Assembly: GCA_947575235.1 (NCBI GenBank)
Contig: CANPMT010000024.1
Coordinates: 1-40,005 of the forward strand
Direction: 5' to 3'
DNA: 40,005 nt
Origin: an uncultured Porphyromonadaceae bacterium
GTDB lineage: Bacteria; Bacteroidota; Bacteroidia; Bacteroidales; Muribaculaceae
Part shown: in pieces, positions 8,626 to 16,450 of the stretch
Layout of the letters: every line of letters starts with the position of its first letter
Numbering within the stretch: position 1 is the first letter of the stretch
Notes under the pieces: model-generated
What the model saw: the letters and a program-made list of their open reading frames with translations, nothing else
The model's database searches: none
What the model was told of the DNA's origin: nothing
Translations under genes and position numbers: made by a program

Positions 8626-9102
8626 ATGGAGTCGGCATTCAGAATGGTCATAGCCCGAAACAACAGTGTGATAAACAGAGTTTGCTTCTACTATGCCGCC
8701 ACACAGCAGGAGTATGAGGATCTACGTCAGGATGTGCTGATCAATATCTGGCGCGGTATGGATAAGTTTCGCAACGATTCGAAAGAATCAACCTGGATTT
8801 ACCGTATCTGCCTCAATACGTGTGTGTCGACGTGGCGCAAGAATAAGCGTCACACCGGTCTTCTCCCAATGGATATGATCAGGGAGGAGGCGGCTGAGGA
8901 TAGCGGCGATGTCGATGCCGAGATGCGTATGCTTCATGATCTTATCTCACGGCTGTCGCCTGTTGAGAAAGCTCTCATCATGATGTGGCTCGACGAGAAG
9001 AGCTATGAGGAGATTGCGGAGGTGAGTGGCTTTAACCGCAACACGGTGGCCACCAAACTACGCCGTATAAGAGAGAAGCTTGCCAAATGGGCCAACCAAT
9101 AA
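8626..9102 (+). CDS. ECF RNA polymerase sigma factor
   Basis: Extracytoplasmic-function sigma-70 factor. From the ATG at 8626 it has 158 residues: region 2 (MVIARNNSVINRVCFYYA ... DLRQDVLINIWRGMDKFR, STWIYRICLNTC) and region 4 (LSPVEKALIMMWLDEKSYEEIAEVSGFNRNTVATKLRRIREKL). The open frame runs further upstream to GTG 8479 and ATG 8518, adding up to 49 residues. I prefer 8626 because it matches the usual ECF N-terminus and the added part has no sigma feature. The membrane-protein gene follows after 22 bases and is its likely partner. An ECF-like promoter lies upstream at 8425-8454, so autoregulation is plausible. Confidence 0.9.
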   Translation: MESAFRMVIARNNSVINRVCFYYAATQQEYEDLRQDVLINIWRGMDKFRNDSKESTWIYRICLNTCVSTWRKNKRHTGLLPMDMIREEAAEDSGDVDAEMRMLHDLISRLSPVEKALIMMWLDEKSYEEIAEVSGFNRNTVATKLRRIREKLAKWANQ

Positions 9103-9124
9103 CACCATACAAAAGAGAGGAACT

Positions 9125-9724
9125 ATGACAACAGAGGAGATGCGCAATGCGTGGCGCGAGACATCACGCCGTCTGGATAGGATTGAGGAGATTACGACAC
9201 GACGCTATAGTTTTGCAAAGAAGCAGACGTCGCTCGATCGGTTGAGGAAAAACTACAAGATATTTGCCATAATAGGTCTCAACATGACTTTTGTGTCGTT
9301 CTTGTTTCTGAAGATACCGGGTTTGATGCTTTCTGAAAGTATCAGAATCCTGGGGACTTGTCTCACAGTGGCTTATTTTGCCGCGGCCGCGATAATGGAC
9401 CTGTACCTTTATTCGAAAGTCGGCGAGATAGATGTGCTGACTATGTCGGTGAGAGAGGTAAGGAGAAGGGCAGTGTACTGCCGCAAACGTCATCATCTTT
9501 TCATGGCTATCCTTCTGCCATGGGCTCTGTGTGTGTTAGGAGTATTCGGGATTGGATTCCGCAGGGATATAGAGATGGTAATCGGAGGTATTACCGGTGG
9601 AATTATCGGAGGATGCATCGGTACGATGAAATACCGCGAGATGATGCGCGACTACAAGAATCTCATGAAAGAGGATAAGGAGGATATGGATGACGAGGAG
9701 GATACCGGGAAGGAAGAGAACTGA
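9125..9724 (+). CDS. Four-helix membrane protein, candidate anti-sigma factor
   Basis: A 199-residue protein encoded 22 bases after the ECF sigma gene. Visible layout: a cytoplasmic, highly charged N-terminal helix (about 1-45; MTTEEMRNAWRETSRRLDRI), four hydrophobic segments at about 46-66, 75-96, 125-145 and 151-167, a basic loop between helices 2 and 3 (VREVRRRAVYCRKRHH), and an acidic C-terminal tail (KEDKEDMDDEEDTGKEE). No zinc-binding anti-sigma HxxxCxxC, FecR or RseA motif is seen. Gene order suggests it holds the sigma factor at the membrane, which is inference. The ATG at 9125 was preferred to an upstream in-frame start at 9080 that overlaps the sigma gene. Confidence 0.75.
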   Translation: MTTEEMRNAWRETSRRLDRIEEITTRRYSFAKKQTSLDRLRKNYKIFAIIGLNMTFVSFLFLKIPGLMLSESIRILGTCLTVAYFAAAAIMDLYLYSKVGEIDVLTMSVREVRRRAVYCRKRHHLFMAILLPWALCVLGVFGIGFRRDIEMVIGGITGGIIGGCIGTMKYREMMRDYKNLMKEDKEDMDDEEDTGKEEN

Positions 9725-9745
9725 AGAGGTATTAAAAATAAAATT

Positions 9746-9771
9746 GGCAGGCCGGTGTAAACCGGTCTGCC
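9746..9771. terminator. Bidirectional terminator between the two ECF loci
   Basis: An 11-bp stem (9746-9756 with 9761-9771, one G-T wobble) with a 4-base loop lies between two convergent genes. On the - strand the stem is followed by TTTTATTTTT, a good U-tract. The + side has a weaker AT-rich tail. Confidence 0.75.
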
Positions 9772-9796
9772 GTTATAATAGAAGTTAAGCAATTTT

Positions 9797-10303
9797 TTAT
9801 TGATAATCCTTCAGCTGCTCGCGGAGACGTTTGCGGGCGAAGAAGATGCGGCTTTTGATAGTGCCGAGCGGAAGATTCATCTTCTCGGCAATCTCGTTAT
9901 ATTTATAGCCTGCAACATACATGTTGAAGGGGATTCTGTAATCATCTGAAAAACTTTCAAGAGCTGCCGAAATCTCTTTTACCGCTACTGAGCCTTCGGG
10001 AGTGGAAAGCCCTGACTCCTGCGATATGTTGAGATGGTAGAGGTCTTCAGTCTGGTCAATGACAGTGGCTTTTCTGACGGTCTGACGATAATTGTTGATG
10101 AATATGTTGCGCATGATGGTGAAGATCCATCCTTTGAAATTGACGTTGTCAACATATTTCTCTTCATTATCAAGAGCCTTAAGCGTAGTGTCCTGAAGGA
10201 GGTCGCGGGCCTCTTCGCGGTTAGTGGTGAGCTGATATGCAAAACTCAGCAGATTGCCTTGAAGCCCTAATATTCTTTGTTTGAAAGTTTCGTTAGTTTT
10301 CAT
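9797..10303 (-). CDS. ECF RNA polymerase sigma factor (second)
   Basis: A 168-residue ECF sigma factor of the form common in Bacteroidota. Region 2 reads LLSFAYQLTTNREEARDLLQDTTLKAL then GWIFTIMRNIFINNYRQ. Region 4 reads FNMYVAGYKYNEIAEKMNLPLGTIKSRIFFARKRLREQL. The two are joined by a short linker (about 90-110). No anti-sigma gene is next to it: the downstream side is the shared terminator and the upstream side is the divergent DEAD-box gene. An ECF-like promoter sits about 25-55 bases upstream of the ATG (10330-10357), suggesting that it transcribes its own gene. It faces the first ECF gene tail to tail. Confidence 0.95.
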   Translation of the reverse strand: MKTNETFKQRILGLQGNLLSFAYQLTTNREEARDLLQDTTLKALDNEEKYVDNVNFKGWIFTIMRNIFINNYRQTVRKATVIDQTEDLYHLNISQESGLSTPEGSVAVKEISAALESFSDDYRIPFNMYVAGYKYNEIAEKMNLPLGTIKSRIFFARKRLREQLKDYQ

Positions 10304-10329
10304 GTTGTTTTAATTTAAAAGACATCTTT

Positions 10330-10357
10330 ATAACACGGGTGCTATAAAAAATGTTCC
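10330..10357 (-). promoter_or_regulatory. ECF-type promoter candidate for the second sigma gene
   Basis: On the - strand, GGAACATTTTTT begins at 10357 and CGTGTTAT ends at 10330. This resembles the ECF -35 (GGAAC plus T-tract) and -10 (CGT-TTA) pattern with about one base shorter spacing than the candidate at 8425. No housekeeping TAnnTTTG box is obvious between it and the ATG at 10303. Inferred from motif only. Confidence 0.5.
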
Positions 10358-10550
10358 GGCGAAGATGATTTTTTTTGATAAAAATATTTAAATAATCTGT
10401 AAAATATTGATATACAGTATAGAAATAAAGTTGATGGCTAATGAACTTTTTTTTGATTCTTCCAAACTCACTATTTAGGGCAGTCTTTGCAAGTGGGGTG
10501 TGGGGGGATTGTATCCGAAGCCGGATATGGGATATTGAAAAATTTTTTGT

Positions 10551-10558
10551 TAATTTTG
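10551..10558 (+). promoter_or_regulatory. -7 box of the DEAD-box helicase gene
   Basis: TAATTTTG is an exact TAnnTTTG match 20 bases upstream of the ATG at 10579. A good -33 TTTG at the usual distance is not evident, so the promoter may be weak or assisted. The rest of the 275-base gap back to 10304 holds the ECF promoter candidate and AT-rich sequence. Confidence 0.5.
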
Positions 10559-10578
10559 CACTATAATATATTAAAGAG

Positions 10579-11820
10579 ATGAAATTTGAAGATATCCTCA
10601 CCAACGACGATCTGTTGGATGCATTATACGATATGCACTTTGATGAGTGCACACCTATCCAGGAACTGGCCATACCCCCTGTGCTTGAGGGGCGCGACCT
10701 TTTGGCTGTGGCCCAGACAGGCACAGGGAAGACAGCCGCCTATCTGTTGCCTGTGATAGAGCGTCTTGTCAACGACAACTATCCGCAAGAGAATGTAAAC
10801 TGTGTAGTGATGGCCCCCACGCGTGAGCTGGCACAGCAGATTGACCGTCAGATGCAGGGATTCTCCTATTTCATGCCGGTGAGCAGCATGGCCATTTACG
10901 GCGGCACCGACGGCCACACCTATGAGCAGCAGAGAAAGGGGCTTAAGATGGGTGCCGACGTGGTGATTGCCACACCGGGGCGTCTTTTAGCTCATCTTAG
11001 CATGGGATATGTGGATTTGTCGAAGGTCTCTTTCTTCGTGCTTGACGAGGCTGACCGTATGCTCGACATGGGCTTCATTGATGATATAATGAAGATAGTG
11101 TCGCATATGCCCAAGAATCGCCAGACACTTCTCTTCTCTGCCACAATGCCCCCGAAAATCCAGCAATTGGCCTCCCAGATACTGACCGACCCGGCTGAGG
11201 TGAAGATAGCCGTGTCGAAACCGGCTGAGAAGATCCGCCAGGCGGCCTATGTCTGTTACGAGACCCAGAAACTTCCCATCCTTGAGCGCATGTTCAAGGA
11301 GAATCCTCCGCGCAGGGTGATTGTGTTCTCATCTTCGAAGCAGAAGGTCAAGGAACTGGCACGTACCCTGAGGAAAAAGAATATAAAGATAGGAGAGATG
11401 CATTCCGACCTCGACCAGAACATGCGCGAGGATGTGATGTTGAAATTCAAGGCCGGCCGTATAAACGTGGTAGTGGCCACGGATATCATATCTCGCGGTA
11501 TAGACATTGACAATATCGAGACAGTAATCAATTATGACGTGCCTCATGAGGCGGAGGATTACGTACACCGAATTGGTCGCACGGCGCGTGCCGACCGTGA
11601 AGGGAGCGCGTTCACATTCATAAGTGAAAAAGAGAGAAGCCGCTTCAGGACAATTGAGCGGCTTCTTGAGAAAGAGGTTGAGAAATTGGCTGTGCCCTCC
11701 GAATTAGGTGAGGCTCCGGCCTATGGTGATGCTGCACCACGTCAGAAAAAATACCGCCGTGGTTCAGGACTTGACCGGAAGAAACGCAAATATAACCGCC
11801 CCCATAAGACAAATGTATGA
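10579..11820 (+). CDS. DEAD-box ATP-dependent RNA helicase (RhlE-like)
   Basis: Unwinds structured RNA, typically in ribosome assembly, RNA decay or cold adaptation. The 413-residue protein has every helicase motif in order: Q motif (CTPIQELAIPP), motif I (AQTGTGKT), Ia (PTRELAQQ), Ib (TPGRLL), II (DEAD), III (SAT), V (ATDIISRGIDI) and VI (HRIGRTAR). A short basic tail (KKYRRGSGLDRKKRKYNRPHK) probably binds RNA. It diverges from the second sigma gene and converges on the transporter gene with 15 bases between the stops. RhlE is the nearest E. coli type, but the subgroup is not certain. Confidence 0.95.
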   Translation: MKFEDILTNDDLLDALYDMHFDECTPIQELAIPPVLEGRDLLAVAQTGTGKTAAYLLPVIERLVNDNYPQENVNCVVMAPTRELAQQIDRQMQGFSYFMPVSSMAIYGGTDGHTYEQQRKGLKMGADVVIATPGRLLAHLSMGYVDLSKVSFFVLDEADRMLDMGFIDDIMKIVSHMPKNRQTLLFSATMPPKIQQLASQILTDPAEVKIAVSKPAEKIRQAAYVCYETQKLPILERMFKENPPRRVIVFSSSKQKVKELARTLRKKNIKIGEMHSDLDQNMREDVMLKFKAGRINVVVATDIISRGIDIDNIETVINYDVPHEAEDYVHRIGRTARADREGSAFTFISEKERSRFRTIERLLEKEVEKLAVPSELGEAPAYGDAAPRQKKYRRGSGLDRKKRKYNRPHKTNV

Positions 11821-11835
11821 GGCGATATCACCTCT

Positions 11836-12756
11836 TCATATCTTATCAATCTTTTGTCGGTTATGGCGCATAAGCTGCCAGGAGTTTATGATATTCTGCC
11901 AAGCAACGTATGATGCCGGAGCAATCGAGGCCATAGGGTTGAGATAGGCGAGTGCGAGCCATACGGCAAGGACTGTGTTTTTCTGGCCGAGCCCCTGACC
12001 TCCGGCAACTTTGTCGCCGAAGCGGCCGCCGATGACACGCCCCAATTTAAACTGCACCACGCAGGCCACAAGCGCGCCTACACAGAGGAGCACCATTGTC
12101 CAGGTGGATTGAGGTGTCCAGTTCTTTATGGCGAAACTCACGCAACTCCCCACCACGATAAACAGAGCCACAGCCCAGAGATAGAACGAGAGCTGCTGCA
12201 TACCCACCACCTTGGCGTGGACCTTCGGGAAGGCGTAACGCAATATGAGCGCTACGGCAAGAGGGGCGAGTATCAGCGGGAATACCTGCTTCAGAATAAG
12301 AGTGAACGACTGGAGGAAAGTCATCTCACTATGTTCGCCTACGGCTGCAAAGACCAACGGACCGGCCACGGCAACCAGAGCGTTGCACATAAGACTGTAA
12401 GTGGCCACCTTGGAGATGCTTCCCCCCAACATTGATGTGATTACCGGAGCGGCCGTAGCCGTAGGTATGAAGAAGCAGATGAACACCCCTTCGGCAAGGG
12501 TGCGGTTCCAGAAGAAGGTGAGGAGATAAGCCACTCCTGCCAGCACCACCTGAGCCAGAAGCAGTGTGCCCTCAAACTTATTCGGTTTGAAGTCGGAGAG
12601 GCGCAACTTGCAATAGGTGATGAACAGCATCGTGAAGATAAGGTAAGGGGAGAGGAAAGTGAGATAGCCCATCCATTTATAGAAGACAGCTCCAGCCACC
12701 ATAGATATCGGCAGCATGAGGGTCTTGAGGTTTGACCTGTTGATGGCACTTTTCAT
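11836..12756 (-). CDS. BASS-family (bile acid:sodium symporter-like) transporter
   Basis: Integral membrane transporter of 306 residues with about nine or ten hydrophobic helices and no signal peptide. Family features include the helix pair around CFFIPTATAAPVITSMLGGS, a conserved-looking crossover region, and the C-terminal GQKNTVLAVWLALAYLNP motif, which is typical of BASS proteins. Substrate cannot be read from sequence: bile acids, organic anions such as pantoate, or others are possible. It is last of the - strand series dus, mtnN, BASS, but a strong hairpin separates it from mtnN, so its expression may depend on read-through. Confidence 0.85.
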   Translation of the reverse strand: MKSAINRSNLKTLMLPISMVAGAVFYKWMGYLTFLSPYLIFTMLFITYCKLRLSDFKPNKFEGTLLLAQVVLAGVAYLLTFFWNRTLAEGVFICFFIPTATAAPVITSMLGGSISKVATYSLMCNALVAVAGPLVFAAVGEHSEMTFLQSFTLILKQVFPLILAPLAVALILRYAFPKVHAKVVGMQQLSFYLWAVALFIVVGSCVSFAIKNWTPQSTWTMVLLCVGALVACVVQFKLGRVIGGRFGDKVAGGQGLGQKNTVLAVWLALAYLNPMASIAPASYVAWQNIINSWQLMRHNRQKIDKI

Positions 12757-12777
12757 AACATTGATATTTTTGAAAAT

Positions 12778-12803
12778 CCGGCCATCGTTTCGACGATGGC
12801 CGG
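12778..12803 (-). terminator. Terminator hairpin after mtnN with TTCG loop
   Basis: A perfect 11-bp stem (12778-12788 with 12793-12803) closes a TTCG tetraloop, an unusually stable hairpin. It starts five bases after the mtnN stop and on the - strand is followed by ATTTTC. It probably ends or attenuates the mtnN transcript before the BASS gene. Confidence 0.75.
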
Positions 12804-12807
12804 AAGA

Positions 12808-13485
12808 TTATAGGTTCTCGATGATAGTCTTTACAACCGCGAAGGTCTTTTTGGGGGCGTCAGTCCAGAAATTCTGATATTGGGCAAGATTCTCACCCTC
12901 ACCCGGAGTGTCGCTTACAACGCGGACTATAGCGAACGGCACATTGGTTAGGTAACAGGTCTGTGCAATTGAGGCCGATTCCATATCAACCGCCTGCACA
13001 TCGGGGAAATGGGAGCGGATAGCATATATCTCGGCCGCTGTGGAGATGAATTTGTCGCCACTGCATATGAGTCCGAACGATACTTTGTTGTCAGCTATCA
13101 GCTCCTTGGCCATACTTATGATATTGGGAGCCGGTGTGAAGTAAAGCGGGCAGCCGTCGGCCTCTCCATATTCTGTGCCGGGTCCGCACCATACGTCGGA
13201 ATAAGTGACACGGTCGGCCACAAGAGTGGTGCCGACAGGGATTCCGGCGCCTCCGGCCACACCTGAATTGATCACGAGGTCGGGAGAAACCGTCTTGATA
13301 ATGCGATATGTATTCAGAGCGGAGTTTACTTTCCCGATTCCGCACTTGGCTACGAACACCTCATGCGAGGCCACCTTGCCGTAAGAGAGGGAGATGCCTT
13401 CAGAAAATACCTGTTGCTTGTTCTCCAAAAGCGATGTCAGGAGCTCGAGTTCCTTATCCATCGCGGCTAAAATTACAATCTTCAT
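12808..13485 (-). CDS. mtnN: 5'-methylthioadenosine/S-adenosylhomocysteine nucleosidase
   Basis: Cleaves adenine from methylthioadenosine and S-adenosylhomocysteine, recycling by-products of polyamine synthesis and methylation. The 225-residue protein has the phosphorylase/nucleosidase fold signatures AAMDKELELL at the N-terminus, NSGVAGG in the middle and the nucleoside-binding VDMESASIAQTCY with the catalytic-type Asp later (VVSDTPGEGENL). Length matches the family. It lies 32 bases after the dihydrouridine synthase stop on the same strand. The presence of speA in the window gives a possible metabolic link, but decarboxylated SAM enzymes are not seen here. Confidence 0.95.
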   Translation of the reverse strand: MKIVILAAMDKELELLTSLLENKQQVFSEGISLSYGKVASHEVFVAKCGIGKVNSALNTYRIIKTVSPDLVINSGVAGGAGIPVGTTLVADRVTYSDVWCGPGTEYGEADGCPLYFTPAPNIISMAKELIADNKVSFGLICSGDKFISTAAEIYAIRSHFPDVQAVDMESASIAQTCYLTNVPFAIVRVVSDTPGEGENLAQYQNFWTDAPKKTFAVVKTIIENL

Positions 13486-13517
13486 TATTAGGGATATGTT
13501 GTGAAGCTGTTAAACTT

Positions 13518-14438
13518 CTATGAAATCATAGCTACAGCGGAATGATATTTCGCTATATTGGTAGCTTTTTTAATGCACTTCCATGGTTTGCGGCCTATTT
13601 CAGCTTCGGCATATTCCCAAAAAGGTTTGATTTTTGAGATAAGCTGGTTTTCGCCGCAGAGCGTGTCGGTGTAATAATCTAACAATCGGCGGTGGAATTG
13701 TTCCATCAATCCGATACGTTTCTCGCGGGGCCATTCCTCGCCAGAGAGGTATTCGGCCACGAGAGAGGGGCGTCCCAAGAGCCCCCGGGCAATCATTATA
13801 CCCGCAACTCCGGGGAACTTGTCAAGGATATTGCGTATATCGTCAGGAGTGTGTATCTCGCCATTGAAGATTACCGGATTTGCGCTTTCGCTCAGAATTG
13901 TGGCGAAGCGGTCATAATATAAGTCGCCGCCATACTGCTGACGTGCCACGCGGGGATGCACCGCCACATGGCTCAGACGGCAGTTGTTGAGATGGGGGAG
14001 GAGATTGCGCCATTCATCAGGGTCAGAGAATCCGAGACGCATCTTTACCGAGAAATCTATATCGGGGTTCTCATTGACCACCCTTTCGACACACTCGGCT
14101 ACGATAGGATTTGCCACAGTTGCGGCGCCACGTCCGTGACCGGTCTGGAGAGGGAATGGGCAGCCCATATTAAGGTTGATGGCAGAGGCGCCATTCTCTT
14201 TCATGAGGCGCACGAGCGAAGTCAGCTCCTCAGGGTCGCGGAAAATAATCTGCGGCACCACACCCGACTCCCCGTTAAGCGGAGAGGTGAAATCCTTGAT
14301 GTCGCGCTGACGCAGCTCCCCCCTTTCAAGGCGGATGAAGGGGGTATAGTAAGAGGTGTCGCAGCCATATGTCATGGCATGGAAGTGACGGTATGGGGCG
14401 TCGGTATGTCCTTGCACCGGAGCAAAATGAAAATTCAT
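13518..14438 (-). CDS. tRNA-dihydrouridine synthase family protein
   Basis: FMN-dependent reductase that converts uridine to dihydrouridine in tRNA. The 306-residue sequence starts with the family APVQGHTDAPYRHF pattern. It has the catalytic cysteine in LNMGCPFPLQTGHGRGAA, the substrate-facing SVKMRLGF, the FMN-phosphate site VIFNGEIHTPDD, and GIMIARGLLGRPSL. Which U positions it modifies (DusA, B or C type) is not decidable. A consensus -7 box lies about 57 bases upstream and a set of AATGAGTAA repeats lies next to it. Confidence 0.93.
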   Translation of the reverse strand: MNFHFAPVQGHTDAPYRHFHAMTYGCDTSYYTPFIRLERGELRQRDIKDFTSPLNGESGVVPQIIFRDPEELTSLVRLMKENGASAINLNMGCPFPLQTGHGRGAATVANPIVAECVERVVNENPDIDFSVKMRLGFSDPDEWRNLLPHLNNCRLSHVAVHPRVARQQYGGDLYYDRFATILSESANPVIFNGEIHTPDDIRNILDKFPGVAGIMIARGLLGRPSLVAEYLSGEEWPREKRIGLMEQFHRRLLDYYTDTLCGENQLISKIKPFWEYAEAEIGRKPWKCIKKATNIAKYHSAVAMIS

Positions 14439-14494
14439 CAGCTGGAATATTAGGTTTTACAGTCTATGACGAGGGAGAGGGTTGAAAACAATTG

Positions 14495-14526
14495 CAAAAT
14501 TACTCATTTTAATTAAGCCGACCCAA
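14495..14526 (-). promoter_or_regulatory. Promoter of the dihydrouridine synthase gene
   Basis: On the - strand TAATTTTG (14495-14502) is a perfect -7 box, with a TTG at 14524-14526 about 21 bases upstream as a weak -33. Predicted start of transcription is near 14488, giving a leader of about 50 bases. Confidence 0.55.
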
Positions 14527-14557
14527 TAAATTTTGCCAATGAGTAAAAAATGAGTAA
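14500..14557. repeat. Three copies of AATGAGTAA in the dus/FDP intergenic region
   Basis: The 9-mer occurs at 14500-14508 (- strand), 14538-14546 (+) and 14549-14557 (+). The two + copies are 11 bases apart, one helical turn. One copy abuts the dus -7 box and the last overlaps the first bases of the flavodiiron -7 box, positions suited to a repressor or activator. Confidence 0.5.
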
Positions 14558-14562
14558 ATTTG
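14532..14562 (+). promoter_or_regulatory. Promoter of the flavodiiron protein gene
   Basis: TTTG at 14532-14535 and TAAATTTG at 14555-14562 are separated by exactly 19 bases, a full match to the Bacteroidota housekeeping promoter. The leader to the ATG at 14634 is about 65 bases. Confidence 0.7.
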
Positions 14563-14633
14563 CAGCATAATATAACGGGAGAGAGGGCCCACAACCCCCC
14601 TCTCCAAGAGTAGACATCTACAATAGCAAAGAC

Positions 14634-15827
14634 ATGAACATTCGCGAAATTACTAAAGATGTGCATTATGTCGGTGTGAATGACCGCACGACAGACCGTT
14701 TCGAGGGTCTCTGGCCGCTTCCTTATGGAGTGAGCTATAATTCCTATATAGTAAAAGGGACAGAGAAGGTGGCTCTGATCGACACTGTCGAGGCGGGCAC
14801 CATATCGGAATTGATCAACAGTCTGAACAGCCATCTCGGGGAGATACAGATTGATTATATCGTGGTCAACCATATGGAGCCGGATCATTCAGGCGGCATA
14901 CCTTCGATAATTGCCCAATATCCTCAGGCCAAGATTGTAGGCAACAAGCAGACAATCGCCATGGTGAAGGGTTTCTATCATATCGCTGACGACCGTTTCC
15001 TTGAGATCAAGGATGGTGAGACACTCCCGCTTGGAGGGAAGACCATAAGGTTTGTCATGACTCCCATGGTGCATTGGCCCGAGACGATGATGAGTTTTGT
15101 GGAGGAGGATGGAGTTCTCTTCTCAGGCGACGCATTCGGAGCATACGGCGCGCTGAACGGCGGCGTGATTGACTCCGATATGGACACCGCGTGGTATACC
15201 GATGAGATGTACCGCTATTACTCCAACATCGTAGGGAAATACGGGCGTTTCGTGCAGAAGGCCCTTGAGAAGACCACAGGTCTTGATATAAAGTATATCT
15301 GCTCGACCCATGGCCCCGTTTGGCATGAGAGAGTGGCTGAGATAGTAGGGATATATGACCGCCTGAGCAAATATGAGCCGGAGGCCGGTGTGACAATCAT
15401 CTATGGCTCGATGTATGGCAACACGGCGACTGTGGCGGAGGCCATAGCCCGCGAGCTGAACATACGTGGGGTGCGCAACATAAAGATTCACAATGCCTCG
15501 AAATCAAATCTCAGCTACATGATATCTGACGCTTTCAGATATGAGGGTCTTATCGTTGGCGCGCCCACTTATTCGATGCATGTGTTCCCTCCGGTTGAGC
15601 AGTTCATGATTGCCATGGAGACACGTGAGATCAAGAATAAGGTGCTGGCCACTTTCGGCTCGTTCACATGGGCTTCGGCCGCCAACAAGGGGCTTCTTGA
15701 GTATGCGTCGAAGATGAAGATTGACGTGGTGGATCACCTTGAGATGAAACAGTCGGTCGACAGTTCCACTTATGAGGCTATCGCGCGTCTGGCCGATAAC
15801 GTCGTGGCAAATCTGAAACTGAAATAA
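14634..15827 (+). CDS. Flavodiiron protein (FprA-type O2/NO reductase)
   Basis: Cytoplasmic enzyme that reduces oxygen to water, or nitric oxide, protecting anaerobes. The 397-residue protein has an N-terminal metallo-beta-lactamase-like diiron domain with ligands in HMEPDHSGG, HWPETMM, FSGDAFGAYG and STHGPVWH, then a C-terminal flavodoxin domain whose FMN loop is GSMYGNTATVAEAIA. No rubredoxin or flavin-reductase extension is present, so a separate electron donor is needed. It begins the + strand series FDP, glycosylase-like, DedA, rpe. A consensus promoter and AATGAGTAA repeats precede it. Confidence 0.95.
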   Translation: MNIREITKDVHYVGVNDRTTDRFEGLWPLPYGVSYNSYIVKGTEKVALIDTVEAGTISELINSLNSHLGEIQIDYIVVNHMEPDHSGGIPSIIAQYPQAKIVGNKQTIAMVKGFYHIADDRFLEIKDGETLPLGGKTIRFVMTPMVHWPETMMSFVEEDGVLFSGDAFGAYGALNGGVIDSDMDTAWYTDEMYRYYSNIVGKYGRFVQKALEKTTGLDIKYICSTHGPVWHERVAEIVGIYDRLSKYEPEAGVTIIYGSMYGNTATVAEAIARELNIRGVRNIKIHNASKSNLSYMISDAFRYEGLIVGAPTYSMHVFPPVEQFMIAMETREIKNKVLATFGSFTWASAANKGLLEYASKMKIDVVDHLEMKQSVDSSTYEAIARLADNVVANLKLK

Positions 15828-15828
15828 T

Positions 15829-16443
15829 ATGGATGCCGAGGAAGTTGCCGCAGGGGAGAGCCATCCTCTTGAGCCGTTTCTGCCACCCGGAGCCGGATTG
15901 CTGATGTGCGGCACGTTCCCGCCTGCCCGCAACAGATGGTCGATGGATTTCTATTATCCGAATTACATCAATGACATGTGGCGTATTTTCGGACTGATCT
16001 ATTTCGGAGATAAGGATGCTCTGGTCGACACAGCCAACAAGACTTTCAGGTTAGACGAGATAAAGCATCTTCTTGAAAAAGCGGGGATTGCTCTGAGCGA
16101 CACCGGCCGCGAGATTGTGCGCACCAAAGGGAACGCCGCCGACAAATGGCTGCAGATCGACACTCCCATCGACTTAGGAGGAACGCTCATGCAACTTCCG
16201 GCATGCCGGGCTGTGGCCACTACAGGCGAGAAAGCAGCCGGAATAGTGGCCGGACTCACCTCAACCTCAGTGCCTAAAGTGGGGGAATGGACAGAATGTG
16301 TCATTCCCCTTCCTGACGGCACCGCGCGTAACTTCAGACATTGGCGCATGCCCTCAAGCTCAAGGGCATATCCGATGAAAATAGAGAAGAAAGCCGAGTA
16401 TTATGCAAAGATGCTCAGCGAAGAGAATTTAATTAATACATAA
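15829..16443 (+). CDS. Uracil-DNA-glycosylase superfamily protein
   Basis: A 204-residue protein with features of the uracil-DNA glycosylase superfamily. The N-terminal HPLEPFLPPGAGLLMCGTFPPARNRW corresponds to the GxxPG-like active-site loop (here GTFPP), and the C-terminal RHWRMPSSSRAY corresponds to the HPS-like loop (here MPSSS). It is probably a DNA-repair glycosylase for uracil or mismatched bases, but family members of this group are poorly studied. It starts one base after the flavodiiron stop codon, implying translational coupling. The ATG at 15829 is the first available start. Confidence 0.78.
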   Translation: MDAEEVAAGESHPLEPFLPPGAGLLMCGTFPPARNRWSMDFYYPNYINDMWRIFGLIYFGDKDALVDTANKTFRLDEIKHLLEKAGIALSDTGREIVRTKGNAADKWLQIDTPIDLGGTLMQLPACRAVATTGEKAAGIVAGLTSTSVPKVGEWTECVIPLPDGTARNFRHWRMPSSSRAYPMKIEKKAEYYAKMLSEENLINT

Positions 16444-16450
16444 ACAACAA

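Noticed and set aside
11819..11834. Near-palindrome GAGGCGATATCACCTC between the helicase and transporter stops
   Set aside because: Short, with mismatched inner pairs and no loop or T-tract. Probably chance at a convergent junction.
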